The position numbers and the translations under genes were made by a program. The notes under the pieces are model-generated. The model had not been told where the DNA came from. It was given only the letters and a program-made list of their open reading frames with translations, and ran no database searches. Positions 12,241-24,665 of a stretch of DNA of 64,000 bases are shown one piece after another (the stretch's first letter is position 1; each line of letters opens with the position of its first letter). The DNA is from Inia geoffrensis (taxonomy: Eukaryota; Chordata; Mammalia; Artiodactyla; Iniidae). The stretch is taken from positions 147,574,237 through 147,638,236 of the forward strand of contig CM070899.1 of the NCBI GenBank assembly GCA_036417435.1. The letters are read 5' to 3'.

Positions 12241-12434
12241 AATGGAGGTCAGCCAACTCTCTAGGAAAGGTCAGATAATCATTACTCTACGCTTTGTGGA
12301 CCATACAGTTTCTGTCACAACAACTCAACTTTGCTGGTGTAGCACAAAAGCAACCAGAGACAATGTGTAGACAATAGGGCATGACTGTGTTCCACAAAAG
12401 CAGACAGTGGGGCATAGTTTACTGACAGCATTTC
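12241..12434 (+). repeat. hAT-type nonautonomous DNA element
   Basis: The segment shares a block with 14491-14642: 'gggcatgactgtgttccac', then 'cagacagtggggcatagttt' against 'caagcagtgggctatagttt'. The layout, with '..gtagtttgctgac..' at the right end, matches an old Charlie-like family common in mammals. I cannot name the subfamily. Confidence 0.55.
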
Positions 12435-12439
12435 TAGAA

Positions 12440-12653
12440 CAAGGTTTCTAAACCTTGGCATTTTAGCTGGATAATTCTTTGTCATGGGGGGTTGTCCTGT
12501 GCATTATATGATGTTTAGCAGCACTCCTGACGTCAGTCCACAAGATGCTGGTGACATCTACCCCTTTGCACCCCAGTCATGAATCAAAACTGTCTCTAGG
12601 ACTTGCCAAATATCCCTGCAGGGCAAAAATCACCCTGTGGTTAAGAACCACTG
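12440..12653 (+). repeat. MER5-like hAT element
   Basis: The right end reads 'ggttaagaaccactg', the reverse of the typical MER5/Charlie terminus 'cagtggttcttaacc'. The left end 'caaggtttctaaacctt' is its diverged partner. The 8-bp flanks ttctagaa (12432-12439) and ctctagaa (12654-12661) differ at one position, as expected for a hAT target duplication. Confidence 0.75.
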
Positions 12654-12831
12654 CTCTAGAATAATGATAATTTATCTATGAGTTATGATTCTGTCTCCAT
12701 CTCTGTTGGTGGACATTGACTTGGACAAGTCCCTTCAAGTTATAGTTCCTTAGTTTTGAGATCTGCAAAATAAGACTGAGAAGTAAATGCTACCTTTTAT
12801 GACATTCCTGGAGATGAAATCTGGATTAAGA

Positions 12832-12886
<55 letters not shown>

Positions 12887-12887
12887 A
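12832..12887. repeat. (TCTA)n microsatellite
   Basis: About 14 perfect TCTA units, followed by degenerate TCTA/TCCA repeats to about 12930. Pure tetranucleotide arrays of this length are usually polymorphic. Confidence 0.95.
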
Positions 12888-14490
12888 ACTTGTCTATTTA
12901 TCTATCTACTATCCATCCATCCATCCTCCTTCCCCCTCCCTCTCTTCCTTTCTTTTTACATACCATTCCATCTACACATCTGCCTAGGGAGAGAGACTTT
13001 TTGCATTCTCTGTCATAATAATCACTCACCTTGCTGATGGTAGTAGCAGACATAGAGGGACTACCTCTTAGCCAGGTCTCTAGGTTCAGGCTGCTGTTGC
13101 TATTCTGGTGTGCTCAGGGTTTTGTTGATAAATAGAATCATTTCTGAAGTCAGCAGTAGCAAATTGGCTCTTTGCTGTGACTTGCCGATGCGGGCCTATG
13201 GAGAACTTGCTGAATTATTTGAATAATACTGTGCTGCTACAGTCATTCATCAATGCCACTTTCCCACCCCTCTTGCTGGCTCTTTGATAACTGAATGTTT
13301 GATGTGTAGCATCAGTCACCTCTTGTATCTGACGTGGAGGGACAAGTTGCAGGCTGGTGCTCGACTTCACACAGCATGGGGTTGGGGGAGAGCTTTCAGA
13401 CCATCTCCTTACCCCCACTCTGCAGATGATGGTGGGTTGGGGTGGAGTGGAATCTAAACCAATAAATCAATCCAGCTGGGAAGGAAGCATAAGACAAATA
13501 AGTGAGGGCCTGGAAATAATTCATCAAGAGCCTTCGAGCTGAGGAGAAGGTGAAAAGTAAGTGTGCGAGCATGCATTATAGAGAAACAGAGGAACGTCAG
13601 AGTAAGGGCTTGATTCTGGGGTATAGCAAGAGTCAGGGAACCGGGGCCCTAGAAAACTGGTTTTCCCCTGGAGAACCCAGCAGCATTTGCTGCAAGTTAT
13701 GTGGGCAAGAAGCCAAGAGTATTTATTTCTGGTCAGAGAATGGACGCAGGCCTTTAACTTGTGGCCTTTTCCTTTGAAAATCTTAGTTAACAATTGGGAG
13801 AAGCCTCTTAGAAAGAATGATTAGAAGGCACTTATATCTGTAAAGAGTCTTGAGAGTGTATAGTTGGGTGCTGTTCTTTGATTGAAAACTGTGAATGTCA
13901 TCATAAGGAAAGAGAAAGTTACAACGAATATAGACTAGACGTTGGCCATGTTGTTTGTTTTTTTTCTTAATGAACACAAACATTAGATTTGGACAGACTC
14001 TTAAGAAGAAGAGGACAGAAAGGGTGAATTCAAGCTCTTCCTTCCTTTCTTCCCTCCTTTCCCCCTCTTAAACTTTTTATTTCCTTCAGGTATTTTCTTG
14101 GATGTGAGGCAGCATGCTAAGGTCTTAGGGATGTTAATATGATACAAAAGCAAATAAGACATAGTTTTTATCTGCAAAAAATTCAGTCTAGTAAACTTGG
14201 AGATTGTCTCTACCAGAGTTTGAATCGGCACCTTCAAAAGGGTGTTGAACTCAAATCTAAGGCTGGGGAAAGTCAATATTGGAAGGGTCGAACCTGAGGA
14301 GGGAGGGAGTTATCTGGGTTAGATGGGTACCAAAATCCTAAATGATGAAGCTTCTCTGGGTTGCTGTGAGGACAGAGACGCTGGACCACTCCTAAATAAA
14401 TATAAAGGGTATTTATAGAATACAGAAGGAGTTGACAACCTGCTTGAGTGTCTGGAGATTCAGAGGCCAAGATTCAAGCTTTGAGGACCA

Positions 14491-14642
14491 GAGATGGTCT
14501 CTGTTACAAGTACTCCACTTTGCTGTTATACTGAGAAGGCCATCACAGGCAGTATATAAATGAATGGGCATGACTGTGATCCGATAAAACTTTATTTACA
14601 AAAACAAGCAGTGGGCTATAGTTTGCTAACACCTGCTCTAAG
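14491..14642 (+). repeat. hAT-type nonautonomous DNA element
   Basis: Same family and orientation as 12241-12434. It contains 'aaaactttatttacaaaaac' and ends in 'atagtttgctaacacctgct', the diverged terminus of an old Charlie-like repeat. Confidence 0.6.
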
Positions 14643-15027
14643 GCTGAGTAGGTCACCTAGATAGGCTGAAGCTCATGGGTTACCTGATGCTCCTCAGTCC
14701 AGACGCACCAACCTTACTTGCTGGTGGCGAGATGCTTCTCAATGCCTGCCAGGTTGCATTCCTATTGGTGCCACCTTGGGGCACGGCTGAGGCTGTAGCA
14801 GAGATGGTGAAAGGAAGGAAGATCTGACAGATGAAGCTGGAAAGGATAAGTGTTGGGATCTCCAATATTAGGCTAAGGAGTTTGGGCCTGGTATGCGCTG
14901 TATCTGAAAATATCATTATATCAACCTCATGGGATCTATATTTCTTTTAATTTAAAGCTTGGAGGAAAATTGCAGAAGATGGATGGAATATTGCACTTTA
15001 TCCCCTGAATCAGGGATATAACATTTT

Positions 15028-15342
15028 TTAAATGATTTTTTAAAAAATTTATGTTAACCCTTTTATTTATTTATTTTTTTGGCTGCGTTGGGTCTTCGTT
15101 GCTGTGTGTGGGCTTTCTCTAGTTGCGGTGAGCGGGGGCTACTCTTCGTTGTGGTGCACGGGCTTCTCATTGTGGTGGCTTTTCTTGTTGAGGAGCACAG
15201 GTTCTAGGTGTGCGGGCTTCAGTAGTTGTGGCGCACAGACTTAGCTGCTCTGCGGCATGTTGGGTATTCCTGGACCAGGGCTCAAACCCACGTGCCCTGC
15301 ACTGGCAGGTGGATTCTTAACCACTGCGCCACCAGGGAAGCC
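15028..15342 (-). repeat. CHR-type SINE, long subtype
   Basis: A reverse SINE of about 315 bp ending 'ccactgcgccaccagggaag'. The flanking repeats 'cagggatataacattt' (15011-15026) and 'caggaatataacattt' (15343-15358) differ by one base. Confidence 0.9.
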
Positions 15343-15838
15343 CAGGAATATAACATTTATTTTCCACATTTATTTGATTTCAGGAAGAATAAGCCAGGCT
15401 TTCAGGACTATCAGGTTTTTCCTTAACTAACAAAATAGATTCCTAAAATATAAGGTGGATTCCCCCCCTATTTTATTACGGAAACTTGATCTAGGAGAGG
15501 CACAGAAAGATGAAGAGATTGAACTATGTCCTTTCTCTGTAACATTCTATAACCTTTGAAAAATACAGAAATGTTTGTAGGAGAGTCACCATCACTGTTA
15601 AACTATTATGAAATGATGATCTAGAAGGAGAAATAAAAAATCTGGTATTATTCAGCCCAATGAAGAAAAGGCTGGTGGTGACTCGGTAAACTTTTAAATG
15701 TACAAAGGGATAAAGGTATAGTAGGAGGTTACGACCTCCTCCCCAGAGCCTGGAAGGCTCAGCATCATACCTGCTTCTGGAATCTTGACTCCTACAGTCT
15801 TCCTCTTATTCTTTATGCTTCAGACACTTTCTATTTTT

Positions 15839-16043
15839 TATTTTTTTTTTTTGCGATACGCGGGCCTCTCACTGTTGTAGCCTCTCCCGTTGTGGAGCAC
15901 AGGCTCCGGATGCACAGGCTCAGTGGCCATGGCTCATGGGCCCAGCCGCTCCGCGGCACGTGGGATCTCCCCGGACCGGGGCACGAACCCATGTCCTCTG
16001 CATCGGCAGGCGGACTCTCAACCACTGCGCCACCAGGGAAGCC
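15839..16043 (-). repeat. CHR-type SINE, short subtype
   Basis: A 205-bp tRNA-derived SINE in reverse with poly-T at the left. The exact 18-bp duplications 'cagacactttctattttt' at 15821-15838 and 16044-16061 show a young insertion. It faces the copy at 16302 in the opposite direction. Confidence 0.95.
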
Positions 16044-16065
16044 CAGACACTTTCTATTTTTAAAA

Positions 16066-16190
16066 AAAAATTTTAAATTTATTTTATTGAAGTATAATTG
16101 ATTTATAATGTGTTAATTTCTGCTATACAACAGTGATTCAGTTATATATATAAATTCTCGTATATGTCTGTATACATTCAGCCACCTTCT
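16066..16190 (-). repeat. L1 3'-end fragment
   Basis: 'ttttattgaagtataattga' followed by 'taatttctgctatacaacag' is the reverse complement of an artiodactyl/cetacean L1 3' end. Only about 120 bases remain, so this is a strongly 5'-truncated insertion. Confidence 0.75.
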
Positions 16191-16301
16191 TTCTGTAAGC
16201 AAATTTAAGTTGCTTTTTTTTTTTTTTTTTCTTTTTCTGTTAGTAATTTCTTCCCCCAAGTCTTTGCCTTGTTGGCCGTTATTGTTAAAATGTGTCCTCC
16301 A

Positions 16302-16505
16302 GGCTTCCCTGGTGGCGCAGTTGTTGAGAGTCCACCTGCGGATGCAAGGGACACGGGCTCGTGCCCCGGTCTGGGAACATCCCACATGCCGTGGAGCAGC
16401 TGGGCCCGTGAACCATGGCTGCTGAGCCTGCACGTCCGGAGCCTGTGCTCCGCAACGGGAGAGGCCACGACAGTGAGAGGCCCGCGTACCGCAAAAAAAA
16501 AAAAA
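16302..16505 (+). repeat. CHR-type SINE, short subtype
   Basis: Starts 'ggcttccctggtggcgcag' and ends in an A-run. The flanks gtgtcctcc (16292-16300) and gtgacctcc (16506-16514) are a 9-bp duplication with one mismatch. Confidence 0.93.
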
Positions 16506-16529
16506 GTGACCTCCTTAACTTCTTTGTAC

Positions 16530-16765
16530 CCCAGCCTCACTCACAATCACTTCACCACCTCTCATTCTTCCCATGACATTTATCACTGTTTGAAGTTACC
16601 TTGCTCATTTGTTTGCTTTCTTACTGTCTTCCTTTTCTCACTAGAAGGCAAGTTCTGTGGAATCATGGACCTTGGTCTGTTCAATTATCAATGAGTCTTT
16701 AGTACCTAGGAGAGTGCCCACTCATAGTAGGTGCTCATTAAACGTTTGTGAAAAGAGTAACCTAA
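16530..16765 (+). repeat. L2 3'-end fragment
   Basis: The phrases 'catgacatttatcactgttt', 'ctagaaggcaagttctgtgg' and 'tagtaggtgctcattaaacg' follow the 3' end of L2 in order. Confidence 0.7.
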
Positions 16766-17122
16766 ATAGGTAGATAGATGAATAGGTACGACAATTACAG
16801 TTATGTCAAAGACAGTGGTGGTGAGATAAAAACAATTCTTTGGTATTGTGCTTCATCATTTACATAGTTCATCTCATTTTACATAAATTATTTATGATGA
16901 AGGCTGTTAAATACTAACATGAACACTGGGAAAAATTATCTTTCTTAGTATTTAAAAAATAAAACCTTACATATTAAATTATCCTTGACTAGGCTAGCAG
17001 TATAACTTGGAGGCAAGGAAACCGTGTCCCAGGATTCTGAAAAGTCACATCTGTAGCTTGTCTCGATATTTCTCAGGATGGCTCTCCTGATTGTAACATA
17101 TTTTTTGAATGTTTCGTTGTAG

Positions 17123-18289
<1,167 letters not shown>

Positions 18290-18870
18290 GAACTGGAGTC
18301 CAAACCTGGAGATGATTTGAACTTTGACGAGCCTCAGTATGCCAGTCACCACCACATTCTGACTGCGGCCTCCCCAAAAGGGCTTTCCTTGAATAAGGAC
18401 CAAATCTCCTGGGGACAAGAAAGAGAAGTCCCTGTCCAGACCTCCCTTCTGAGCAGAGTGAACATGGGGAGGTCCAACATACATCTAACCTCCAAAAAAG
18501 GACCTGGAATGAACCCATACCGAAATGCACAATCCAATGGTCTTGGGATAGGTTCTTCTGGAAGTGAAATCTCAGACATTCAGGCGTCCTTCAAAGAGGA
18601 TGCTTGGGACATAGATGCGATTTCCTGCCCAAGGATAAGTGCCTCCTTTTCCAATTCCACTAGACCTAGAGAAACTGCTGAATTAATAGATAAGCTCCTG
18701 AAGACACATCCGACGCATATCGCCTTCCATGACCCCTATCTTTATATGGCCAAAGCTAGAAGAACCAGATCTGTGTCTGACTTCACAATGATGGCATTTC
18801 CTGATTTCTGGGGGCATTGTCCACCTCCCTCTGCCCAGTCCATGTTGGAACGTAAATGTGGAGTCCAAAG
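18290..18870 (+). CDS. AGBL1: AGBL1 exon D: large central linker exon
   Basis: At 581 bases (193 codons plus two bases) this is by far the largest exon in the window. It starts [20 protein letters not shown] in frame with exon C (..CSFE) and ends ..MLERKCGVQ plus AG, which joins the next exon as R. It is rich in Ser, polar and charged residues. The better conserved end holds [19 protein letters not shown] and [11 protein letters not shown]. This is the fast-evolving linker between the helical region and the N-domain of CCP4. The open frame continues upstream past the acceptor to an ATG at 18245, but that ATG has no support as a start. No stop or frameshift is present. Confidence 0.95.
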
Positions 18871-20617
18871 GTGATGGTGCTACTAACTTGGGAGCTATAT
18901 ATATTTTTTCTTCTTTAGTATTTTTGTAGGTGGAATGGTTTGTACAGATAATTCTGTTATCTTCAGGAAAGTGAGCATTAGTCAGGAGCATGTTAAAAGC
19001 CTTAAGGAGGGCTTCCCTGGTGGCGCAGCGGTTGAGAGTCTGCCTGCCGATGCAGGGGACACAGGTTCGTGCCCCGGTCCAGGAAGATCCCACATGCTGT
19101 GGAGCGGCTGGGCCCGTGAGCCATGGCAGCTGGGCCTGCGCGTCCGGAGCCTGTGCTCCGCAGCGAGAGAGGCCACAATAGTGAGAGGCCTATGTACCGC
19201 AAAAAAAAAATAAAAAAAGCCTTAAGGAAATTTTCGCCAAATATACAAGCTTGCCTCCCTACTAGGACATTTCAGAGCCAAGGGTAGGGTGGTGGTAGAC
19301 ATGTGTTTCCACAAAAAGAATTTCTTAGATGATTCTAATACAACCCCTTACCCCATATCCATTGCAAATCCTACAAAAGGGAAAGATTATCCAGTTTCTC
19401 CAAATACTGGGATCATTCCTTAAGGGAAGGTTCTCAGGAAAAAACAAGTATGGATTATTTGGGATCACTTTTCTCATTTACTGCAAATTGGAATCTGATC
19501 TCTTGTTAATGAGAGGAGGTGGTGGACCTCCATCCCACAGTCCCAACCTTATAGAACCTGACTTGGCTTGGGGAATAGCTTTGCTGCATCACTGAGGATT
19601 GTAAGGAAAAAAAAAATGCATCCTGTAGGGAAGAAATGTTGCGTGATGGATTATTCCCAGGATGCATGAAACGGAGCTTTGCCTTTGGATAGGCATAGCG
19701 AGATTAAAAAGAAAATTACTAAACTCAAGGAGAACACCATTTTCCCAGAAAATATACCAAGTATGCATACACTGAGTCTATGGAGCAAAGTGTGCATAGC
19801 AGTAGGTTTTCTTAACTTATTAGCAAGTTCATCAGCAAATTGATGGTGGATCCCAAGAACTGCTCCCACTTGGTCTCCTGGCTGACATCTCTGACCTCAC
19901 CCCTCTGACCTTATCTCCATGCTCAAGTTCCTGAGAGACACACCACAAGGGCTGGCCCAGCAACAGCTCCCCGCTGGACAGGACATCTTTCCCCTGAGGC
20001 GAGGCCTCATTTTGACCTTCCCTCCCCCTTTTCCTACCCCTCCCCACCCCATAGACCTGGATCAGAAATTGAAGGAGGGAATCTGAAATATCCCTTAGGT
20101 ATCCTTCCTCCCTCTTATTTAAATCTCCCAGATATTGGTGTTTCTCAGAGAGAAGATTGACCATAGTCTTTTGGAGCAAACAGAACCAAGGACTATAAAT
20201 GACACAAGAATTCAAAGGCTTATTGGAGCCTCCCAGACCATCAGCAATCCTAATGTCTCCTTCAAAACTGTCTTAGTGCAGAGGGCCCTCTTATTCACAC
20301 AACCAGAGGCTTCAAAGTCCCTCAGCCCAAATGCTCTTGACAAAACTCTCCTTTGAGTAGAGAATCCTCCTAAAACTAAAATCTGGCATCACCGCTTCCC
20401 ACACTCCTACTGCTCTGTGTAGTTTTATTTTTTGATAAAAAAGAAAAGGAAGGAGGGGTGGTGCTTTTTGTACTGATTCAGCTCAAGGTTGGAGCATTAT
20501 TACATTTTTCTTTCATAATTCTCTGATGAGTCCCAAGGCCCTTCCCACATGACCATAGGATGAATGGGGTAAGGAGTGAGGGCCAACCCTTAAAATGTTT
20601 CCGATTTTCTTTTCCAG
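18871..20617. other. AGBL1 intron
   Basis: Contains the CHR SINE at 19009-19214. The rest (19229-20617) shows no gene or named repeat. It ends in a strong acceptor, 'ccgattttcttttccag'. Confidence 0.5.
19009..19214 (+). repeat. CHR-type SINE, short subtype
   Basis: A forward copy with an A-rich tail. The exact 14-bp duplications 'aaaagccttaagga' at 18995-19008 and 19215-19228 bound it. Confidence 0.95.
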
Positions 20618-20701
20618 GATCAAAATATTTGAGGATGTCCGGAGGCTCATCCAGCCAAGCGATATTATAAATAAAGTTGTCTTCAGTCTAGATGAGCCTT
20701 G
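20618..20701 (+). CDS. AGBL1: AGBL1 exon E: start of N-domain
   Basis: An 84-base exon whose first base completes Arg. It then reads [20 protein letters not shown] and VFSLDEP plus TG. The acceptor is cttttccag and the donor gtaggt. This is the beginning of the conserved beta-sandwich N-domain that all cytosolic carboxypeptidases carry directly before the catalytic domain. The final TG joins G of the next exon to make Trp (..DEPW). Confidence 0.95.
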
Positions 20702-20936
20702 GTAGGTGGTCTTGAATATCAGTGGAATGACGGGGGTGGGAGTATAGAATATCCTTTTAATGGCATGAGCATAAGAATATTTTAAGTTAGTAATCCATTC
20801 CTTCTCCTAAAATCAACACAGTGAAAATTCGGGTTAAAGATCTGTAAGAGAAAGCTTATCTCTAAGAAATGTTAAATAAACTGTGCCCAAGAATAGCAAT
20901 AAGTCCTATGTTCAGAGGTTCTCTGTTTCATTACAG
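20702..20936. other. Short AGBL1 intron
   Basis: A 235-base intron, the shortest in the window, with donor gtaggt and acceptor 'ctgtttcattacag'. No repeat is seen in it. Confidence 0.8.
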
Positions 20937-21023
20937 GCCTTTGCAAGACACCACTTCTGACTGCTTACGGTTCTTCTCCAAGTTTGAGTCTGGAAATCTT
21001 CGCAAAGCCATCCAAGTGCGTGA
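20937..21023 (+). CDS. AGBL1: AGBL1 exon F: N-domain
   Basis: An 87-base exon: one base completes Trp, then [20 protein letters not shown] and LRKAIQVR plus GA. It continues as Glu-Leu-Glu-Tyr-Asp in the next exon. FESGNLRKA is a strongly conserved N-domain phrase in the CCP family. Three GT dinucleotides four bases apart (21020, 21024, 21028) could act as donors. Only gtaagt at 21024 preserves the frame. Confidence 0.95.
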
Positions 21024-21265
21024 GTAAGTAAGGAAAGCTGCAGGGGCCATACTCAGTATGGCTCAGCCCTGTTTTGTATCCCCCTCCAAGGAGACATTTT
21101 CGAAGTTTTCCCTTTTTGGGACGTGGTGAGTGGTAAGTAATTTTTTCTGGTACATGAAATATTTCAAGGAAGCCCAACATATAACAAATACAAGTGGAGC
21201 TGTTTGGGATGGAGAAGGGAAAGGCAGGCATGTTAAGATTCCTCCTCAGCCTCCTTCTCTTTCTT

Positions 21266-21470
21266 TTTTTTTTCTTTTTGCGGTATGCGGACCTCCCACT
21301 GTTGTGGCCTCTCCCGCTGCGGAGCACAGGCTCCGGACGCGCAGGCCCAGCGGCCATGGCTCACGGGCCCAGCCGCTCCACGGCATGTGGGATCTTCCCG
21401 GACCGGGGCACGAGCCCGTGTCCCGTGAATCGGCAGGCGGACTCTCAACCACTGCGCCACCAGGGAAGCC
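21266..21470 (-). repeat. CHR-type SINE, short subtype
   Basis: A reverse copy with exact 16-bp duplications 'cctccttctctttctt' at 21250-21265 and 21471-21486. It is opposed to the forward copy at 19009, with exons E and F between them. Confidence 0.95.
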
Positions 21471-22194
21471 CCTCCTTCTCTTTCTTGTTTGCTATCTCAG
21501 CCTCTTCTTCCTACAGCTCCTGCTTTTATTATTTATTCTCTTCATTGAACATGTTCCAAGGATCCAGGAGGGAAGACCTGATTAGGAATCTCCTAGTGGG
21601 AAAATGAGCAGTCCAGGATGTGCCTAAGCTCCTGGCCTTACTCAGGTCTTTCTCTTTACATCTGCCTTTGACCAGAGTGTAGAATTCTAAACTCATCTGT
21701 TGTGGTCTGGGTGACAGAGTCAGATGACAGAAAACAAACCTACTTACAGGCAAGGATTTTTTATGATCACTTTTTGGAGAGAGCATTGTGGGCATAGCAG
21801 ACAATTTGAGGGTCATAGACTTCCTGGAATTGTTCTCATGAGTGTCTCTGTAGTGCCAACTATAGCTTCATTCATCGTATGGTGAGTTCAGTGGTTAGAG
21901 TGTGTTGCTTATAGTGACGATGGGAGGGGTGGGGCACCATCTGCTCTGCTACGGCTTCACCAAAGCTCTCCCCTTCCACAAATCTCACTATACACTGCCA
22001 TTTAATCAGAGGGCCAGAGTAGGAGAATATGAGTGAATCAGGGCAAAACCATTGCCCTTTCTAGAAGAGCAACTCAAAGAGCATGCCAAGGGGATGGGAT
22101 AAGACTATTTCTGAAAATCAAATATCCTGATGAAAATGTTTAAGTCAAAGCTTTATTGCTAATTCTGTTGCTCAAGCTTGGAGACGTAGTGATT

Positions 22195-22365
22195 GGGTGG
22201 GGACACATAAGGACTTTCTGGGGTGCTGGAACTGTTCTACGTATTGATCCAGGGAATTGTCACACAGGTGTATCCAGATGAATTTGCTTAAACTCGTTGA
22301 GCTGTACATTTAAGATCGGTGTACTTTGCTTCATGTAAACTAAATCAGTTAAAAAGGGAAAAAAC
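22195..22365 (+). repeat. Old L1 3'-end fragment
   Basis: 'tgctggaactgttctacgta' and 'gagctgtacatttaagatcg' correspond to the 3' end of older mammalian L1 families (L1MA/L1ME type). Diverged. Confidence 0.6.
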
Positions 22366-22414
22366 AAACAGACAAATCTTTCATTGCTAGTCTAATTCAT
22401 GTTTGTTGCCTTGC

Positions 22415-22940
22415 TGGGGATTTACATATATTATACTACTTAATCTTTACAAACAGTACTGCACGTTTAGGCACTATTTCTTTTTTTTTTAAATTTATTT
22501 ATTTATTTATTTACGGCTGTGTTGTGTCTTTGTTGCTGCATGCAGGCTTTCTCTAGTTGGGGCCAGTGGGGGCTACACTTCATTTCAGTGTGCGGGCTTC
22601 TCATTGTGGTGGCTTCTCCTTGCTCTTTGTTGTGGAATATGGGCTCTAGGCACACGGGCTTGAGAAGTTGTGGCACACAGGCTCAGTAGTTGTGGCTCGC
22701 AGGCTCTAGAGCACAGGCTCAGTAGTTGTGGCGCATGGTCTTAGTTGTTCTGTGGCATGTGGGATCTTCCCCGACCAGGGCTCGAACCCATGTCCCCTGC
22801 ATTGGCAGGCGGATTCTTAACCACTGTGCCACCAGGGAAGTCCCTAGACACTATTTCTATTTTTCATTTGAGGAGACTGATGCTCAAAAGTCATGTCTAA
22901 CATCAGATAGTAATGGCATATCCAACCGGTTGTGACCACA
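22415..22940 (-). repeat. MIR split by a SINE insertion
   Basis: The two halves, 22415-22482 ('cttaatctttacaaacagta') and 22845-22940 ('tttcatttgaggagactgat'), read as one reverse MIR. The CHR-type SINE at 22483-22844 separates them. Confidence 0.6.
22483..22844 (-). repeat. CHR-type SINE, long subtype
   Basis: About 360 bp with a poly-T/ATTT tail at the left and 'ccactgtgccaccagggaag' at the right. The flanks taggcactatttctt (22468-22482) and tagacactatttcta (22845-22859) are a slightly diverged duplication. It landed in a MIR. Confidence 0.9.
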
Positions 22941-23243
22941 TTTTCTCCGGGATATAGCACACTTGCATTTTTCCAGCTGGACAGAAACTTCATTACCATT
23001 TAATAAAAAGATAGGCTACAATTGTATAACGGACTCTTCTAACACCAGGACACTGCTCCCCGCTCCTTAAATTTCCGAAGCCTCTGTCCAATATTGTGAG
23101 ATAAGGATGATAACTGTAACTTACCAGCCAACCAAGATCCTGGATCTTACATCTATGATCCAGAACCTAGATGTGTAGATGTCTCAGTGTTGGAAGTTCT
23201 CTTAAAGGCTTTTAACCCTCTGATCTTGCTTCTGACTTTGCAG

Positions 23244-23392
23244 GTTGGAGTACGACTTACTGATCAATGCTGATGTGAATAGCACACAGCACCAGCAGTG
23301 GTTCTACTTCAAGGTGAGCGGTATGAGGGATGCGGTCCCTTATCGCTTCAACATTATCAACTGTGAGAAGGCCAACAGCCAGTTCAATTACG
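23244..23392 (+). CDS. AGBL1: AGBL1 exon G: N-domain core
   Basis: A 149-base exon, one base plus 49 codons plus one base. It reads [20 protein letters not shown], then [20 protein letters not shown] and EKANSQFNY. These are hallmark CCP N-domain motifs ([20 protein letters not shown]). '[11 protein letters not shown]' fits AGBL1 rather than AGTPBP1, which has a different sequence at this point. The acceptor is gactttgcag and the donor gtatga. The last G joins GG of the next exon to make Gly. Confidence 0.96.
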
Positions 23393-24665
23393 GTATGAGC
23401 TCTGGGGAAATAGAGACTTTCTCAATAACACCAAAAATGATGTCACTTTTGAGTGCTTGAATTATTATCAGAAGCCCTGCTTGGGTTGCAAAGGGTTTGA
23501 AGTTGGGCTGACATGTTTTGGTTGCCAGGTATGGCAAGACGGCTGCCAACCTATGGTAAATTGCTGCTATGGGAGGGGATGCTTGAAACTCTCCCTCTGC
23601 TATGAAATGTTAATACCGCACATAACTTTCCACTGCTTCCTGCCTCCCTTGCCCCACCTTGAACTTTTTGAGGCCAGTGAGCCCTCTCATTTATTCCTTC
23701 TCTCCACCTCCTAAATCCCATAGGAGCAAATGTACTGATCTGTTGATATTTGTCACAGACAGGCAAACGGCACAATTCCTTTGGACAACACCGATTTACA
23801 CTCTCAGAAAACTCTGGAGAAAGTTTAAATTCTCCTGAATACCTGTGGCAATTTTAGAGGGGGCGTTCAAGGGACAATGACTGACTAGTAGCCCATATTT
23901 ATTTTGAATGTTTCTAGAAATGGGAAATTCTGTGTGTTATTGCTGGCTCACATACTAATGTATTAGTGGCTCTGAGTAAGGAAAAAATATTCCCCGTAGC
24001 TTCAGGTCTGAGCATAGGACATTACCTCTATTTTGTACTGATTAACTAGACTCTTGCTGGTATAGAAAGAGAAAAGGTGAGCCTTGACTCTTGTATTCAC
24101 TTGATGCAGCGGCTGTAACAAATTGTCACACATTTTGTGGCTTCTCAAAGAAGACAAATATATTCTCTTACAGTTCTGGAGTCCACAAGTCCCAAATCAG
24201 TTTCACTGGTCTTAAGTCAAGGTGTTGGAAAGGCCATGCTTCCTCTGGACATTCTAGGGGATTATTTGTTTCCTTTCCTTTTCCAGCTTTTAGAGGTATG
24301 TTCCTCACATTCTTTGGCTCATGGCCCTTTGCTCTATCTTCAAAGTCAGCTGCATAACATCTTCAAATCTCTCTGCTTCGGCCACATTGCTTTTCCTCTG
24401 TAGTCAAACCTCTCTCTACCTCCCTCTTGGAAAGACATGTGTGATTGAATTTAGGGCTCACCAGGATAGTCTCCCCATCTCAAGATACTTAATTTAATCA
24501 TATCTACAAAGTCCCTCTAGTCATATAAGGTTAATATACAGCTTCCATGGATTAAGACCTGGGTATCTTTGAGGGCCATGATTCAACCTACCACAGCTCT
24601 CCTTTTCTATTCCCCGCCCCCCCCCCCCCGACCTAATGGATTAATCCTGCCTTTATTTTGTGTAG
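23393..24665. other. AGBL1 intron
   Basis: Besides the MaLR LTR at 24104-24597 and a C-run at 24617-24629, nothing is recognisable. The acceptor is 'cctttattttgtgtag'. Confidence 0.55.
24104..24597 (-). repeat. MLT1-type ERVL-MaLR LTR remnant
   Basis: Read in reverse it begins 'ctgtggtaggttgaatcatg' and ends near 'caaattgttacagccgctgc', the ends of an MLT1 LTR. Internal phrases such as 'cagttctggagtccacaagt' agree. It is an old solo LTR remnant with no coding region. Confidence 0.75.

Larger units (their letters stand above)
11345..17122. other. AGBL1 intron, repeat-rich
   Basis: A 5.8-kb intron containing three CHR-type SINEs and one more ~320-bp CHR copy, two hAT-type elements, a MER5-like element, a TCTA microsatellite, an L1 tail and an L2 tail, all listed separately. 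The stretches 12888-14490, 14643-15010 and 15359-15820 show no gene or repeat that I can name. The acceptor at 17122 (ttgaatgtttcgttgtag) is preceded by a usable pyrimidine tract. Confidence 0.6.
21024..23243. other. AGBL1 intron
   Basis: Contains two CHR-type SINEs, an L1 tail and a MIR split by a SINE. The stretches 21487-22190 and 22941-23243 hold nothing I recognise apart from the acceptor 'cttctgactttgcag'. Confidence 0.55.

Noticed and set aside
12832..12987. Repeat protein from the TCTA array
   Set aside because: Translation of a microsatellite; no coding evidence.
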